DNA from: an uncultured Clostridia bacterium
Lineage (GTDB): Bacteria > Bacillota > Clostridia > Monoglobales > Monoglobaceae
DNA: 43,971 nt
Direction: 5' to 3'
Assembly: GCA_934463175.1 (NCBI GenBank)
Contig: CAKSIW010000012.1
Location: 1-43,971, forward strand
In this document: positions 8,656-15,556 of the stretch, piece by piece
Layout of the letters: every line of letters begins with the position of its first letter
Numbering within the stretch: position 1 is the first letter of the stretch
Notes under the pieces: model-generated
The model's database searches: none
What the model was told of the DNA's origin: nothing
Seen by the model: only the letters and a program-made list of their open reading frames with translations
Program-made: the position numbers and the translations under genes

Positions 8656-9687
8656 ATGAGTATTAAAACAGAAGTCTACGGGAAGCTCGACGGCAGTGAG
8701 GTTCTCAATTTCACCCTTGACAACGGACGCGGTCTGCGTGCCGAAATTCTCAATTTGGGCGGAATAATCAAAAATCTCTATTTTGACGGCACAGATGTTG
8801 TTCTCGGTCAGAACGGCATTGAAGCCTACAGCAAAAACCCGGGCTATCTCGGCGCACTGATCGGAAGAAACTCAAACAGAATTGAAAATGCGGAATTTGT
8901 TCTCGGCGGAAAAACATACCGTCTTGCCGCAAACGACAACGGTGTTTGCAATCTTCACGGCGGGAACTGCGGCTTTAACAGAAAAATATGGTCTGCAAAA
9001 ACGGTTGACTCCGATGAGCCTTCTCTGATTCTGAGTACATTTTCACCCGACGGCGAGGAAGGCTTCCCTTCAGATGTCAGCGTAACCGTTACATACACTC
9101 TGACAAAGGACAACTCCATCAAAATCCGCTATGAAGGAACAAGCACGGACGACACTGTTCTCAACATGACAAACCACAGCTATTTCAACCTTAACGGTCA
9201 CAAAAGCGGAACAGTTGACGGACACACGGTGCAGCTGGAAAGCAGCTTCTACACCCCCAACAACGCAGACTGCATTCCGACAGGTGAAATCCTGACCGTT
9301 TCGGGAACCCCGTTTGACTTCAGAAAACCCCGTCGGCTCGGAGACGCTTTTGCTGAGCCGCACAGCCAGACAAAGCTTTTCGGAGGTTTTGACCACAACT
9401 TTGTGCTTGACGGCAGAGGCTTCCGCCGCATTGCAAGCATTAAGGGTGACAAAACAGGCATTTCCATGGACGTTTTCACCGATTTGCCCGGAGTTCAGCT
9501 CTACACCGCAAATTCGCTTGAAGCGTGGGAATATCACAAGGACGGTGCAACATACGGCGTACATCATGCTATGTGCCTTGAAACTCAATACTTTCCGAAT
9601 GCGCTTAAATTTTCACATTTTCAGGCACCGATACTCAAAGGCGGCTGTAAATATGACACGACAACCGAATATAAGTTTTCAAAATAA
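8656..9687 (+). CDS. galM: Aldose 1-epimerase (galactose mutarotase)
   Basis: Interconverts alpha and beta anomers of galactose/glucose for the Leloir pathway; cytoplasmic. 343 residues, the normal length. Family motifs are present: GRNSNRIENA near residue 75, the catalytic-acid His in TNHSYFNLNGH near 175, and the catalytic-base Glu in CLETQYFPNA near 308. Start ATG has GGAAGGA upstream. There are no galK/galT genes nearby, so it is probably a housekeeping gene read through from the methyltransferase. A terminator follows at 9701. Confidence 0.95.
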   Translation: MSIKTEVYGKLDGSEVLNFTLDNGRGLRAEILNLGGIIKNLYFDGTDVVLGQNGIEAYSKNPGYLGALIGRNSNRIENAEFVLGGKTYRLAANDNGVCNLHGGNCGFNRKIWSAKTVDSDEPSLILSTFSPDGEEGFPSDVSVTVTYTLTKDNSIKIRYEGTSTDDTVLNMTNHSYFNLNGHKSGTVDGHTVQLESSFYTPNNADCIPTGEILTVSGTPFDFRKPRRLGDAFAEPHSQTKLFGGFDHNFVLDGRGFRRIASIKGDKTGISMDVFTDLPGVQLYTANSLEAWEYHKDGATYGVHHAMCLETQYFPNALKFSHFQAPILKGGCKYDTTTEYKFSK

Positions 9688-9700
9688 ATATTCACACCAT

Positions 9701-9727
9701 AAAAGCGGGGCATTTTGCCCCGCTTTT
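9701..9727. terminator. Bidirectional terminator between galM and spo0A
   Basis: AAAAGCGGGGC and GCCCCGCTTTT form an 11-bp GC-centred stem with A/T tracts on both sides, so it can stop the converging galM and spo0A transcripts. Confidence 0.9.
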
Positions 9728-9742
9728 ATGATTACTGCCGTT

Positions 9743-10534
9743 TCAGCAAGCGTTTTTGATTTCAAGTCTGAGCTTATCCGCAATCATTGCAATAAACTCC
9801 GAATTTGTGGGTTTTCCCTTTGAGGTGGCAATTGTATAGCCGAATATTGAATTCAAAACCTCCGGGTCACCTCTGTCCCATGCAACCTCGATTGCATGTC
9901 TGATTGCTCTTTCAACACGGCTTGAGGTTGTGCTGAAATCCTGTGCAACTGTCGGATAAAGCTTCTTGGTGATTGAGTTTATGATGTCGAGATTCTCTAT
10001 GACAAGCATAATTGCATGTCTCAAATATTGGTAGCCTTTTATATGTGCAGGAATGCCGATTTCGTGAATTGTGTTTGTAACCATTGTTTCAACGTCAATC
10101 TTCTTGCCTGATGTGTTCACTCTCGACCGTGATGTATCCTTTGCGTCCGTTGTCGGGCTGCTGCAAATTCTCTTGATTGCATTTACAAGACTCTCATAGC
10201 TGACAGGCTTCAGCATGAACTGACTTGCGCCAAGCTCCATGCATTCCTTCACCAGCGAATCACCCGGCACCGCCGAAAGTACGATTATTTTCGGCTTATA
10301 TTCTGTCTTTCTCGCATGAAAACGTTCCAGGATCGCATTACCGTCCATTTTGGGAAGTACCAGATTCAGGACAAGAACATCGGGCTTTGTTATATCAACC
10401 TTTTCAATAACCTGAAACCCGTCAGTTGCCACTTCACATGAGCTGATTGAGAAATCCACGGCAAGATGACCTTTCATCTCCTCTGCCGCTTCAACGTCGC
10501 TGTCTGCAATTAATACACTAAATCTCTTTTCCAT
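9743..10534 (-). CDS. spo0A: Spo0A-family sporulation master regulator with Asn at the phosphoacceptor site
   Basis: Response regulator that starts sporulation. Residues 5-120 form the receiver; residues about 145-263 form the Spo0A DNA-binding domain, which is almost canonical (IHEIGIPAHIKGYQYLRHAI, then SSRVERAIRHAIEVAWDRG and GKPTNSEFIAMIADKLRLE). The receiver is odd: the usual phosphorylated Asp in DVLVLD is Asn 57 (DVLVLNLVLPKMDG; codon AAT read directly from the sequence), and the acidic pair is reduced to one acidic residue at that position (IADS). The switch Ser and Lys (LSA, LKP) remain. From family knowledge, Asp-to-Asn at this site blocks phosphorylation in B. subtilis Spo0A. Length 263 is normal and no frameshift is seen. 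Confidence 0.93.
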   Translation of the reverse strand: MEKRFSVLIADSDVEAAEEMKGHLAVDFSISSCEVATDGFQVIEKVDITKPDVLVLNLVLPKMDGNAILERFHARKTEYKPKIIVLSAVPGDSLVKECMELGASQFMLKPVSYESLVNAIKRICSSPTTDAKDTSRSRVNTSGKKIDVETMVTNTIHEIGIPAHIKGYQYLRHAIMLVIENLDIINSITKKLYPTVAQDFSTTSSRVERAIRHAIEVAWDRGDPEVLNSIFGYTIATSKGKPTNSEFIAMIADKLRLEIKNAC

Positions 10535-10577
10535 TTTTAGGCTCCTTTATTTACTAATTTTTTCCAATTACATATAG

Positions 10578-10606
10578 ATTATAACTAATCTTAACAAATT
10601 TGTCAA
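10578..10606 (-). promoter_or_regulatory. Consensus sigma-A promoter of spo0A
   Basis: TTGACA (10601-10606), 17 nt, TATAAT (10578-10583) on the minus strand, about 45 nt before the spo0A start. The -35 region reads TTTGTCAAG on the plus strand, one mismatch from a 0A box (TTTGTCRAA), so autoregulation is possible but not shown. Confidence 0.8.
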
Positions 10607-10711
10607 GTCTTTTTTTTAATTTTTTCCACTTTTTTACATTAGATGTTGTGCCATATGTCATCAAATGTCACAATATGTTGTATTTGCGGATAAAGGCGCA
10701 AATTTACGTAT

Positions 10712-10762
10712 ATGCGGCAGAAAAGCCGTGTTTCACGGCTTTTTCGGCGATATTTCCGCATA
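10712..10762 (-). terminator. Terminator after the murT-gatD operon
   Basis: A 9-10 bp stem AAAAGCCGTG/CACGGCTTTT with a three-base loop (10721-10744) lies inside a second pair of complementary arms, TATGCGG and CCGCATA, giving a two-layer hairpin downstream of gatD. Confidence 0.8.
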
Positions 10763-10772
10763 GCAAAATGGC

Positions 10773-11504
10773 TTAAATTCTGTTCACCATATATTCATTT
10801 GCCATATTTTCCAATGAATCGTCAAGGGGTGCGAAATTTTCAAAATCCTCATATTTGTTTCTGACCGCACGCAATAAAAAACGGTCACAAAGCTCGGGAT
10901 TTTTTGGGAACAGAGGTCCGTGGAGATATGTGCCGATGAGATTTTTATGCACCACGCCTTCAAACCCGCTCACTCCGTCATTCCCAAATCCCTTGATAAC
11001 CTTGCCGAGAGGCTTGTGGTTTCCGATGCAGGTTCGTCCGCCATGGTTTTCAAACCCGACAACCTTTGCTCCGATTCTCTCACATTCCAAAACAATGTTT
11101 CCGATCAGTCTCGGCGCATTTGGTATTGAATCAGTATAAATGTCAAGAATCCCCAGACCCTCGATTTCTTTATCTGCTGTTTTATAATACTTCCCCAAAA
11201 GCTGATAGCCGCCGCACACAGCAGCCACAGCACCTCCTTCTTCGACAAACTCGGTCAGCTTTTCCTTTTTTTCAAGCAGTCTCTCGCAAACAATTTCCTG
11301 TTCACGGTCAGATCCCCCTCCGACAAAAATTATGTCGGCATTTTTAAAATCAATTTCATTGTCCTCACATGTGCACGCACTGACACACACATCAATTCCG
11401 CGCCACATAAGCCGTTTTCTCATGCATTCAATGTTTCCCTTGTCTCCGTACAGGTTGAGCAGGTCGGGATAGAGATGGACAATGTTTATTTTCATATCGC
11501 TCAT
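10773..11504 (-). CDS. gatD: Lipid II isoglutaminyl synthase, glutaminase subunit GatD
   Basis: Class I glutamine amidotransferase-like subunit that supplies ammonia to MurT for amidation of D-Glu in lipid II. The nucleophile elbow AAVCGGYQLLG (Cys near residue 94) and the catalytic His in LHGPLFPKNP (near residue 192) are present. It also has the GatD start INIVHLYPDLLNLYGDKGN. 243 residues, normal length. Its ATG overlaps the murT stop by 4 bp (ATGA), consistent with a heteromeric complex. CobQ/BioD-like relatives are excluded by the MurT partner. Confidence 0.95.
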   Translation of the reverse strand: MSDMKINIVHLYPDLLNLYGDKGNIECMRKRLMWRGIDVCVSACTCEDNEIDFKNADIIFVGGGSDREQEIVCERLLEKKEKLTEFVEEGGAVAAVCGGYQLLGKYYKTADKEIEGLGILDIYTDSIPNAPRLIGNIVLECERIGAKVVGFENHGGRTCIGNHKPLGKVIKGFGNDGVSGFEGVVHKNLIGTYLHGPLFPKNPELCDRFLLRAVRNKYEDFENFAPLDDSLENMANEYMVNRI

Positions 11505-12841
11505 TTTCCGCCATTCCTTTCAAGTTCCTTTTTAATTTCAAGCATAACATTCTCGGTTGAAAACAATGCGGTGTAGTTAACGAGAATATAGCAAACCTCC
11601 GCATCGGTTTTAAGGCAGCTTAATATTGCGGTTTTCATGTCACGGCATATGCTGTCAACCGCAACATCGGAATACTTAAATCTCAGTGAAATGTCATAAA
11701 GGCGTATTCCCGTTGTTGTGAGTGTGTTCAGTCCGTCATGCTTAAGCTTTTCAAAATCAACGTCCCAAAGCCACGAAACATCGTGTCCGTCATTTGCGTT
11801 GTCGTTTATCGCAACAATAACATCTTTTTTCCGCGTATCCTGAAGCACCGTGGCAATTGCCTGATTGAAGCCCGCCGGATTTTTGGCAAGGTTCAGAATA
11901 ACTGGCTTTCCGAGGTCGATTTCCTCCATTCTGCCAATCTGAGGCTTATATCCTTCCAGAAGCTCACAAAAATTCTTTGTTTTGATTTTCATTGCATCAA
12001 GTGCCGCATAGACTGCAAGAATATTATATATGTTATAAAAACCCCTGTAGTTCAGCTCAACCCTCATGCTCCCGACAGTGAACCTCAGACCCTCGCTCAC
12101 GTCAACGTCATGAGCTTCATAATCAATCGGAGGACGCTTATTTCCGCAGCTCGGGCAATAGTAATCCCCAAGCTGACTGTAGTGAAAATAGTTATATTTC
12201 TGCTCCGCACCGCAAAAAACACAGAATCTTCCCTCTTTCGTATCGTCAGTCTGCGGCAGAACCTTTTCGCCGACACCGAAATACACCGCTTTGGAGTTTT
12301 CATGCCCGAACTGAGCCGTTAACGGATCGTCACCGTTCAGAATGAGAACAGGGCTGTCCGCCTTTCCGAGAGCTTTTTTCAGAAGTCCGGCTGTTATGTC
12401 AATTTCGCCGTATCGGTCAAGCTGATCGCGGAAAAGATTTGTAATTATAACATAATCGGGCTTTATATGGTCAAAAACTCTGACAGTTGATGCCTCATCA
12501 ACCTCAAGACACGCATAATCCGCCCTGAACCTGCCGAACAAATCGCATTCAAGAGCAAAGGCTGTTGCAATTCCGCCAAGCATATTTGCACCGAGCCTGT
12601 TGCAGAGAACACCGTATCCGCTCTTTGTCAGTGCGGAACAGAGCAGATTATTTGTTGTTGTTTTTCCGTTTGTTCCGCAGGTTACAATAACCTTTTCCTT
12701 AATGTTTTTTTTGAGAATTTTTATCAAATCGGGACAGATTTTCAGCGCAACGCTGCCGGGTCCCGACGAGGACTTCTTTCCGAAAATTCTGCCCGCAACA
12801 GCGGAAAGCTTTGCCGCCCAAACCGCAAGAATAAGTCTCAT
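11501..12841 (-). CDS. murT: Lipid II isoglutaminyl synthase, Mur-ligase subunit MurT
   Basis: ATP-dependent Mur ligase-like subunit that activates the D-Glu carboxylate of lipid II for amidation. The ATP loop is TCGTNGKTTTNN near residue 55. The central domain carries the MurT zinc ribbon, two Cys pairs (CVFC and CPSC) near residues 207-232, and the C-terminal DUF1727 domain follows. 446 residues, normal. It is preceded by a promoter (12871-12899) and AAGGGGAG, and is translationally coupled to gatD. Amidation promotes cross-linking, so the pair is probably essential. Confidence 0.95.
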   Translation of the reverse strand: MRLILAVWAAKLSAVAGRIFGKKSSSGPGSVALKICPDLIKILKKNIKEKVIVTCGTNGKTTTNNLLCSALTKSGYGVLCNRLGANMLGGIATAFALECDLFGRFRADYACLEVDEASTVRVFDHIKPDYVIITNLFRDQLDRYGEIDITAGLLKKALGKADSPVLILNGDDPLTAQFGHENSKAVYFGVGEKVLPQTDDTKEGRFCVFCGAEQKYNYFHYSQLGDYYCPSCGNKRPPIDYEAHDVDVSEGLRFTVGSMRVELNYRGFYNIYNILAVYAALDAMKIKTKNFCELLEGYKPQIGRMEEIDLGKPVILNLAKNPAGFNQAIATVLQDTRKKDVIVAINDNANDGHDVSWLWDVDFEKLKHDGLNTLTTTGIRLYDISLRFKYSDVAVDSICRDMKTAILSCLKTDAEVCYILVNYTALFSTENVMLEIKKELERNGGK

Positions 12842-12870
12842 CTTTTGCTCCCCTTTTTTTGTTTTTCTCT

Positions 12871-12899
12871 ATTATACTATTTTTACACAAAAAAAACAA
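12871..12899 (-). promoter_or_regulatory. Promoter of murT-gatD
   Basis: TTGTTT (12894-12899), 17-nt spacer, TATAAT (12871-12876), about 30 nt before the murT start. The -35 lies inside the terminator stem of the upstream coat gene. Confidence 0.65.
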
Positions 12900-12929
12900 T
12901 AGGAAATTATCATTTATTTCCTATTGTTT
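12889..12929 (-). terminator. Terminator of the GerQ-like gene
   Basis: AACAATAGGAAAT pairs with ATTTCCTATTGTT across an 8-nt loop, followed on the minus strand by eight T residues: a textbook intrinsic terminator placed just after the coat gene and overlapping the murT -35. Confidence 0.88.
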
Positions 12930-12941
12930 ATGTAGCCCCGT

Positions 12942-13415
12942 CTAACGTTCGCTCTGAGCTGTGCCGTCATTCATATTGTATATCGTAATAAATTTTATTT
13001 TGTTTATCGCGCAGACAATGTCATTTTCACTCCCCATTTCACGCACCACAACAAAATTCTGTCCGACACTGCGGAGAATGCCTGTTTTTTCAATGTGCGT
13101 CTGTTCGCCGAATATAAACTCTATCTTCACATATTTTCCCGTGTGACCGCACAAATATCCGTTCACACTCACCGAATTCATGCAGCCGCCCGACATCATC
13201 GAATCCTGCGGATTCGGGAAGCCCATAATCGGAAATTCTCTTTCCTGCCCGTTCATATTTCCGTTCAATCCGTCATCATACTCCGTCATGCGTCTGACAG
13301 GACTTTCAGGCATTCCGACCGACGCGGCATTTGACCCCGGCGGAATCACAACAACAGGCTGTTCACTCGGCCACGGCGGATTGGGGTTTCTTTTATTAAT
13401 ACCGATTTTTTTCAA
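12942..13415 (-). CDS. GerQ-like spore coat protein
   Basis: Probable spore coat component. The C-terminal 65 residues (GKYVKIEFIFGEQTHIEKTG ... INKIKFITIYN) have the pattern of the conserved GerQ domain: an opening strand VxIxF, a cluster around TGxLxSVGxNFVVVRE, and a closing strand ending in ITIYN. The N-terminal half is low-complexity and Pro/Asn/Gly-rich, as in coat proteins. I favour TTG 13415 as start, because AAGGGA is 9 nt upstream, whereas an ATG at 13424 directly touches that ribosome site. Its neighbours (spoIVB, Spo0A) support a sporulation role. GerQ identity is moderate; the fold match is from pattern only. Confidence 0.55.
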   Translation of the reverse strand: MKKIGINKRNPNPPWPSEQPVVVIPPGSNAASVGMPESPVRRMTEYDDGLNGNMNGQEREFPIMGFPNPQDSMMSGGCMNSVSVNGYLCGHTGKYVKIEFIFGEQTHIEKTGILRSVGQNFVVVREMGSENDIVCAINKIKFITIYNMNDGTAQSER

Positions 13416-13570
13416 GAATATCATTCCCTTCTTTTTTTGTTAATAACAGAATATGCAAAAAAAATTTTTTTGAAACGAAAATGTATATTTTTTTGCATTG
13501 TTAGAAACAATATTGTTGAGATAAATTCTTAAACGGATTTTTCTTAAAAATTAAAAGGAGTGAAGCAAAA

Positions 13571-13669
13571 ATGTCAAATCAGAACAACAATCAGAACAAA
13601 AATCAGGAGAACAAGAACAACAAGAACGAAAACAACAATCAGAACAAGAACAACCAAAATAACAAATAA
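13571..13669 (+). CDS. 32-residue Asn/Gln/Lys-rich micro-protein, possibly spore-associated
   Basis: A complete small gene: AAAGGAGTG with 9-nt spacing, ATG, 32 codons, TAA and an intrinsic terminator 15 nt later. The product consists almost only of Asn (17), Gln (6) and Lys (6), plus Ser, Met and two Glu, with no hydrophobic core. I do not recognise a family. Such composition recalls small spore or coat-matrix proteins of Firmicutes, and it lies between a GerQ-like gene and spoIVB. An ATTGTT-aga-AACAAT dyad at 13497-13511 lies about 60 nt upstream. The ribosome site and dedicated terminator argue against chance, but the function is inference. Confidence 0.7.
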   Translation: MSNQNNNQNKNQENKNNKNENNNQNKNNQNNK

Positions 13670-13682
13670 TGTGAATTACATT

Positions 13683-13709
13683 AAAAAAAGACCTTTTTGG
13701 TCTTTTTTT
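13683..13709 (+). terminator. Terminator of the 32-residue micro-protein gene
   Basis: A-tract, AAGACC, TTTTT loop, GGTCTT, then seven or more T residues: a short intrinsic terminator dedicated to the small gene at 13571. Confidence 0.85.
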
Positions 13710-13782
13710 AATATACATATAGGTATTTCATGCAATTTTCATTTCTCATTCGGGAAATAATAATTCCGAAGGAGGGATAACA

Positions 13783-14838
13783 GTGAACAAACAGAGACTG
13801 ATTTTTTCCGCTGTTTTTTCTCTTATTCTTTCGGTCACAAGCGCCTTTGCAGAAGTCACAGAACAGCTCCCGATGTCCGCACAAGGAGCAGTTCCCGGCG
13901 AAAAGCAGGTTTTTCCGAGCGGAAGAAGCATCGGTGTCACACTAAGCACCAACGGTGCCATGATTGTCAGTGTTGCCGAAATGGAGTCTAAAAACGGCTT
14001 GACGGCAGCTCCTGCACGCGATGCGGGTCTGAAGTCCGGTGATATGATTACGTCCTTCAACGGCACTGCGATTTCCGGCGTTGACGACCTGAATCTTGCA
14101 ATCAGCCGTTCAGGCGGAAAAAGCTCACCCATAACGGTGAAGCGCGACGGAAAAACAATTGAAACGCTTGTTATACCTCAGCTTTCCGCAGCTGACGGAA
14201 AATTCCGAATCGGAATCTGGGTTAAAGATGCCGCCTCCGGTATCGGAACGGTGACATTTTACGACCCCGAAAACCAATCCTTTGCAGCTCTCGGACACGG
14301 AATATGTATCAGTGACACCGAAAATGTTTTGCCTGCTGACGAAGGCAGTATTCTCGGTGCCACAATCGTTTCGGTCAAGCGCGGCGAGCGCGGCTCTCCC
14401 GGCGAGCTGAAGGGTGTGTTTTCCGAGGATAAAACCATTCTCGGCAAAATAAAGAAAAACAGTGTCTGCGGAATATTCGGCACAGCTGAGAAAAATGTTT
14501 TTGAAAGCGAAAACCCGATTTGCATTGCTGCAAAGAGCGAGGTTCACACGGGAAGCGCATATATTCTGGCAAACGTTGAAGGAGGCGCAGTCGAAAAATT
14601 CGACATTGAAATTCAGCGTTTAATGCCTCAATCCGCTCCCTCACCGAAAGGAATGGTAATCAAAATCACCGACAGAAGGCTGATTGAAAAAACAGGCGGT
14701 ATTGTTCAGGGTATGAGCGGCTGTCCGATTATTCAGGATAACAAGCTTGCGGGAGCCGTCACACATGTGTTTATCAATGACCCGACCCGCGGCTATGGAA
14801 TTTTTGCAGAATGGCTTATTGACGGTGCTGCAAAATGA
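13783..14838 (+). CDS. spoIVB: SpoIVB serine peptidase (S55 family)
   Basis: Forespore-secreted protease that signals activation of pro-sigma-K processing. It has a signal anchor (residues 5-24), a PDZ domain (about 50-130) and the S55 catalytic domain. The triad is intact: His near 171 in ALGHGI, Asp in TDRRLIEKTGG, and Ser in QGMSGCPII 15 residues after that Asp, the same spacing as in B. subtilis. The end GAVTHVFINDPTRGYGIFAEW is typical. It starts at GTG 13783 behind GGAGGG. 351 residues. In many Firmicutes it directly precedes spo0A; here the two are convergent and about 3.2 kb apart. Confidence 0.95.
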   Translation: MNKQRLIFSAVFSLILSVTSAFAEVTEQLPMSAQGAVPGEKQVFPSGRSIGVTLSTNGAMIVSVAEMESKNGLTAAPARDAGLKSGDMITSFNGTAISGVDDLNLAISRSGGKSSPITVKRDGKTIETLVIPQLSAADGKFRIGIWVKDAASGIGTVTFYDPENQSFAALGHGICISDTENVLPADEGSILGATIVSVKRGERGSPGELKGVFSEDKTILGKIKKNSVCGIFGTAEKNVFESENPICIAAKSEVHTGSAYILANVEGGAVEKFDIEIQRLMPQSAPSPKGMVIKITDRRLIEKTGGIVQGMSGCPIIQDNKLAGAVTHVFINDPTRGYGIFAEWLIDGAAK

Positions 14839-14850
14839 ACACTTTCGCAT

Positions 14851-14887
14851 AAAACAAAGCTCCGCGAAATGCGCAGAGCTTTGTTTT
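14851..14887. terminator. Bidirectional terminator after spoIVB
   Basis: AAAACAAAGCTC and AGAGCTTTGTTTT form a long stem around a CGCGAAATGCGC inner hairpin, with T tracts in both directions; it separates spoIVB from the P-II-like gene. Confidence 0.88.
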
Positions 14888-14890
14888 GCA

Positions 14891-15556
14891 TTATTCTTCA
14901 TCAAAAAACCCAAATCCCGCAACCTCCGACGCAGGCAGCGAAAACAAAATTGTTCCTGCCTCGGTATCGGGACCTGCCTTATGCAGAACGGACTGCATTA
15001 TTTCGGTTTTCCGCTCCGCCGCTGCAACAATCAGAACAACCTCTTTTTCCTCAGCAATTGAAATATTATAGAATTTTTGTGTGTCACGGCTGCCCGTTCC
15101 CTTTCCGTGCAGAACCGTTCCGCCTCTCGCGCCTGCAGCACGTGCAGCATTCATAACCATGTCGGTGCAGCCCTCGCTTGTTATTGCAACAATAAGCTCA
15201 TATGCAAAGCTGCGCGGCGGTGTATATTTTGCGTTTTTGCTTTCATCGGTCAGATATGCCACAGTTCTTCCTCCTCCAATACTTTTTATAGGCATCGCAA
15301 TCACAATTCCATGCCCCGGAACGCCGATATGCAATTGCCGTGTCAGCGCCGCAATTAATGCGGTTGTCTTTTCCTCATCGGCAACCGATGTCACAATTCT
15401 TCTTTCGTTTGAATCAATTCCGAGCAGCTCAAGCATACTCTGAACCGCTGTTCCCCGTCCGTAATGCGAAACCGTAATCGGCAGGGCAAGACTTTCACAA
15501 ATCTCCGTCATAATTTCATGAGATTCGGGCTTGATAATTGAAATTACAAAATTCAT
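14891..15556 (-). CDS. Tandem P-II-like regulatory protein linked to DUF1538
   Basis: 221-residue protein made of two P-II/GlnB-like ferredoxin-fold halves (about 1-105 and 115-215). The first begins NFVISIIKPESHE and has the loop GIVIAMPIKSIGG; the second begins SFAYELIVAITSEG and has GARGGTVLHGKG, a typical P-II core. ATG 15556 is preceded by GGGAGGAGG and overlaps the stop of the DUF1538 gene (ATGA). The tight coupling suggests that it senses a nucleotide or metabolite and gates the membrane partner, as P-II proteins do with AmtB. The ligand and cargo are unknown. Confidence 0.8.
   Translation of the reverse strand: MNFVISIIKPESHEIMTEICESLALPITVSHYGRGTAVQSMLELLGIDSNERRIVTSVADEEKTTALIAALTRQLHIGVPGHGIVIAMPIKSIGGGRTVAYLTDESKNAKYTPPRSFAYELIVAITSEGCTDMVMNAARAAGARGGTVLHGKGTGSRDTQKFYNISIAEEKEVVLIVAAAERKTEIMQSVLHKAGPDTEAGTILFSLPASEVAGFGFFDEE

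Noticed and set aside
13571..13669. AAC/AAG/CAG-rich repeats that look like a tandem repeat or array
   Set aside because: The triplets keep one frame from ATG to TAA, with a strong ribosome site and terminator, and are irregular; no spacers of constant length exist, so it is not CRISPR or a simple satellite.
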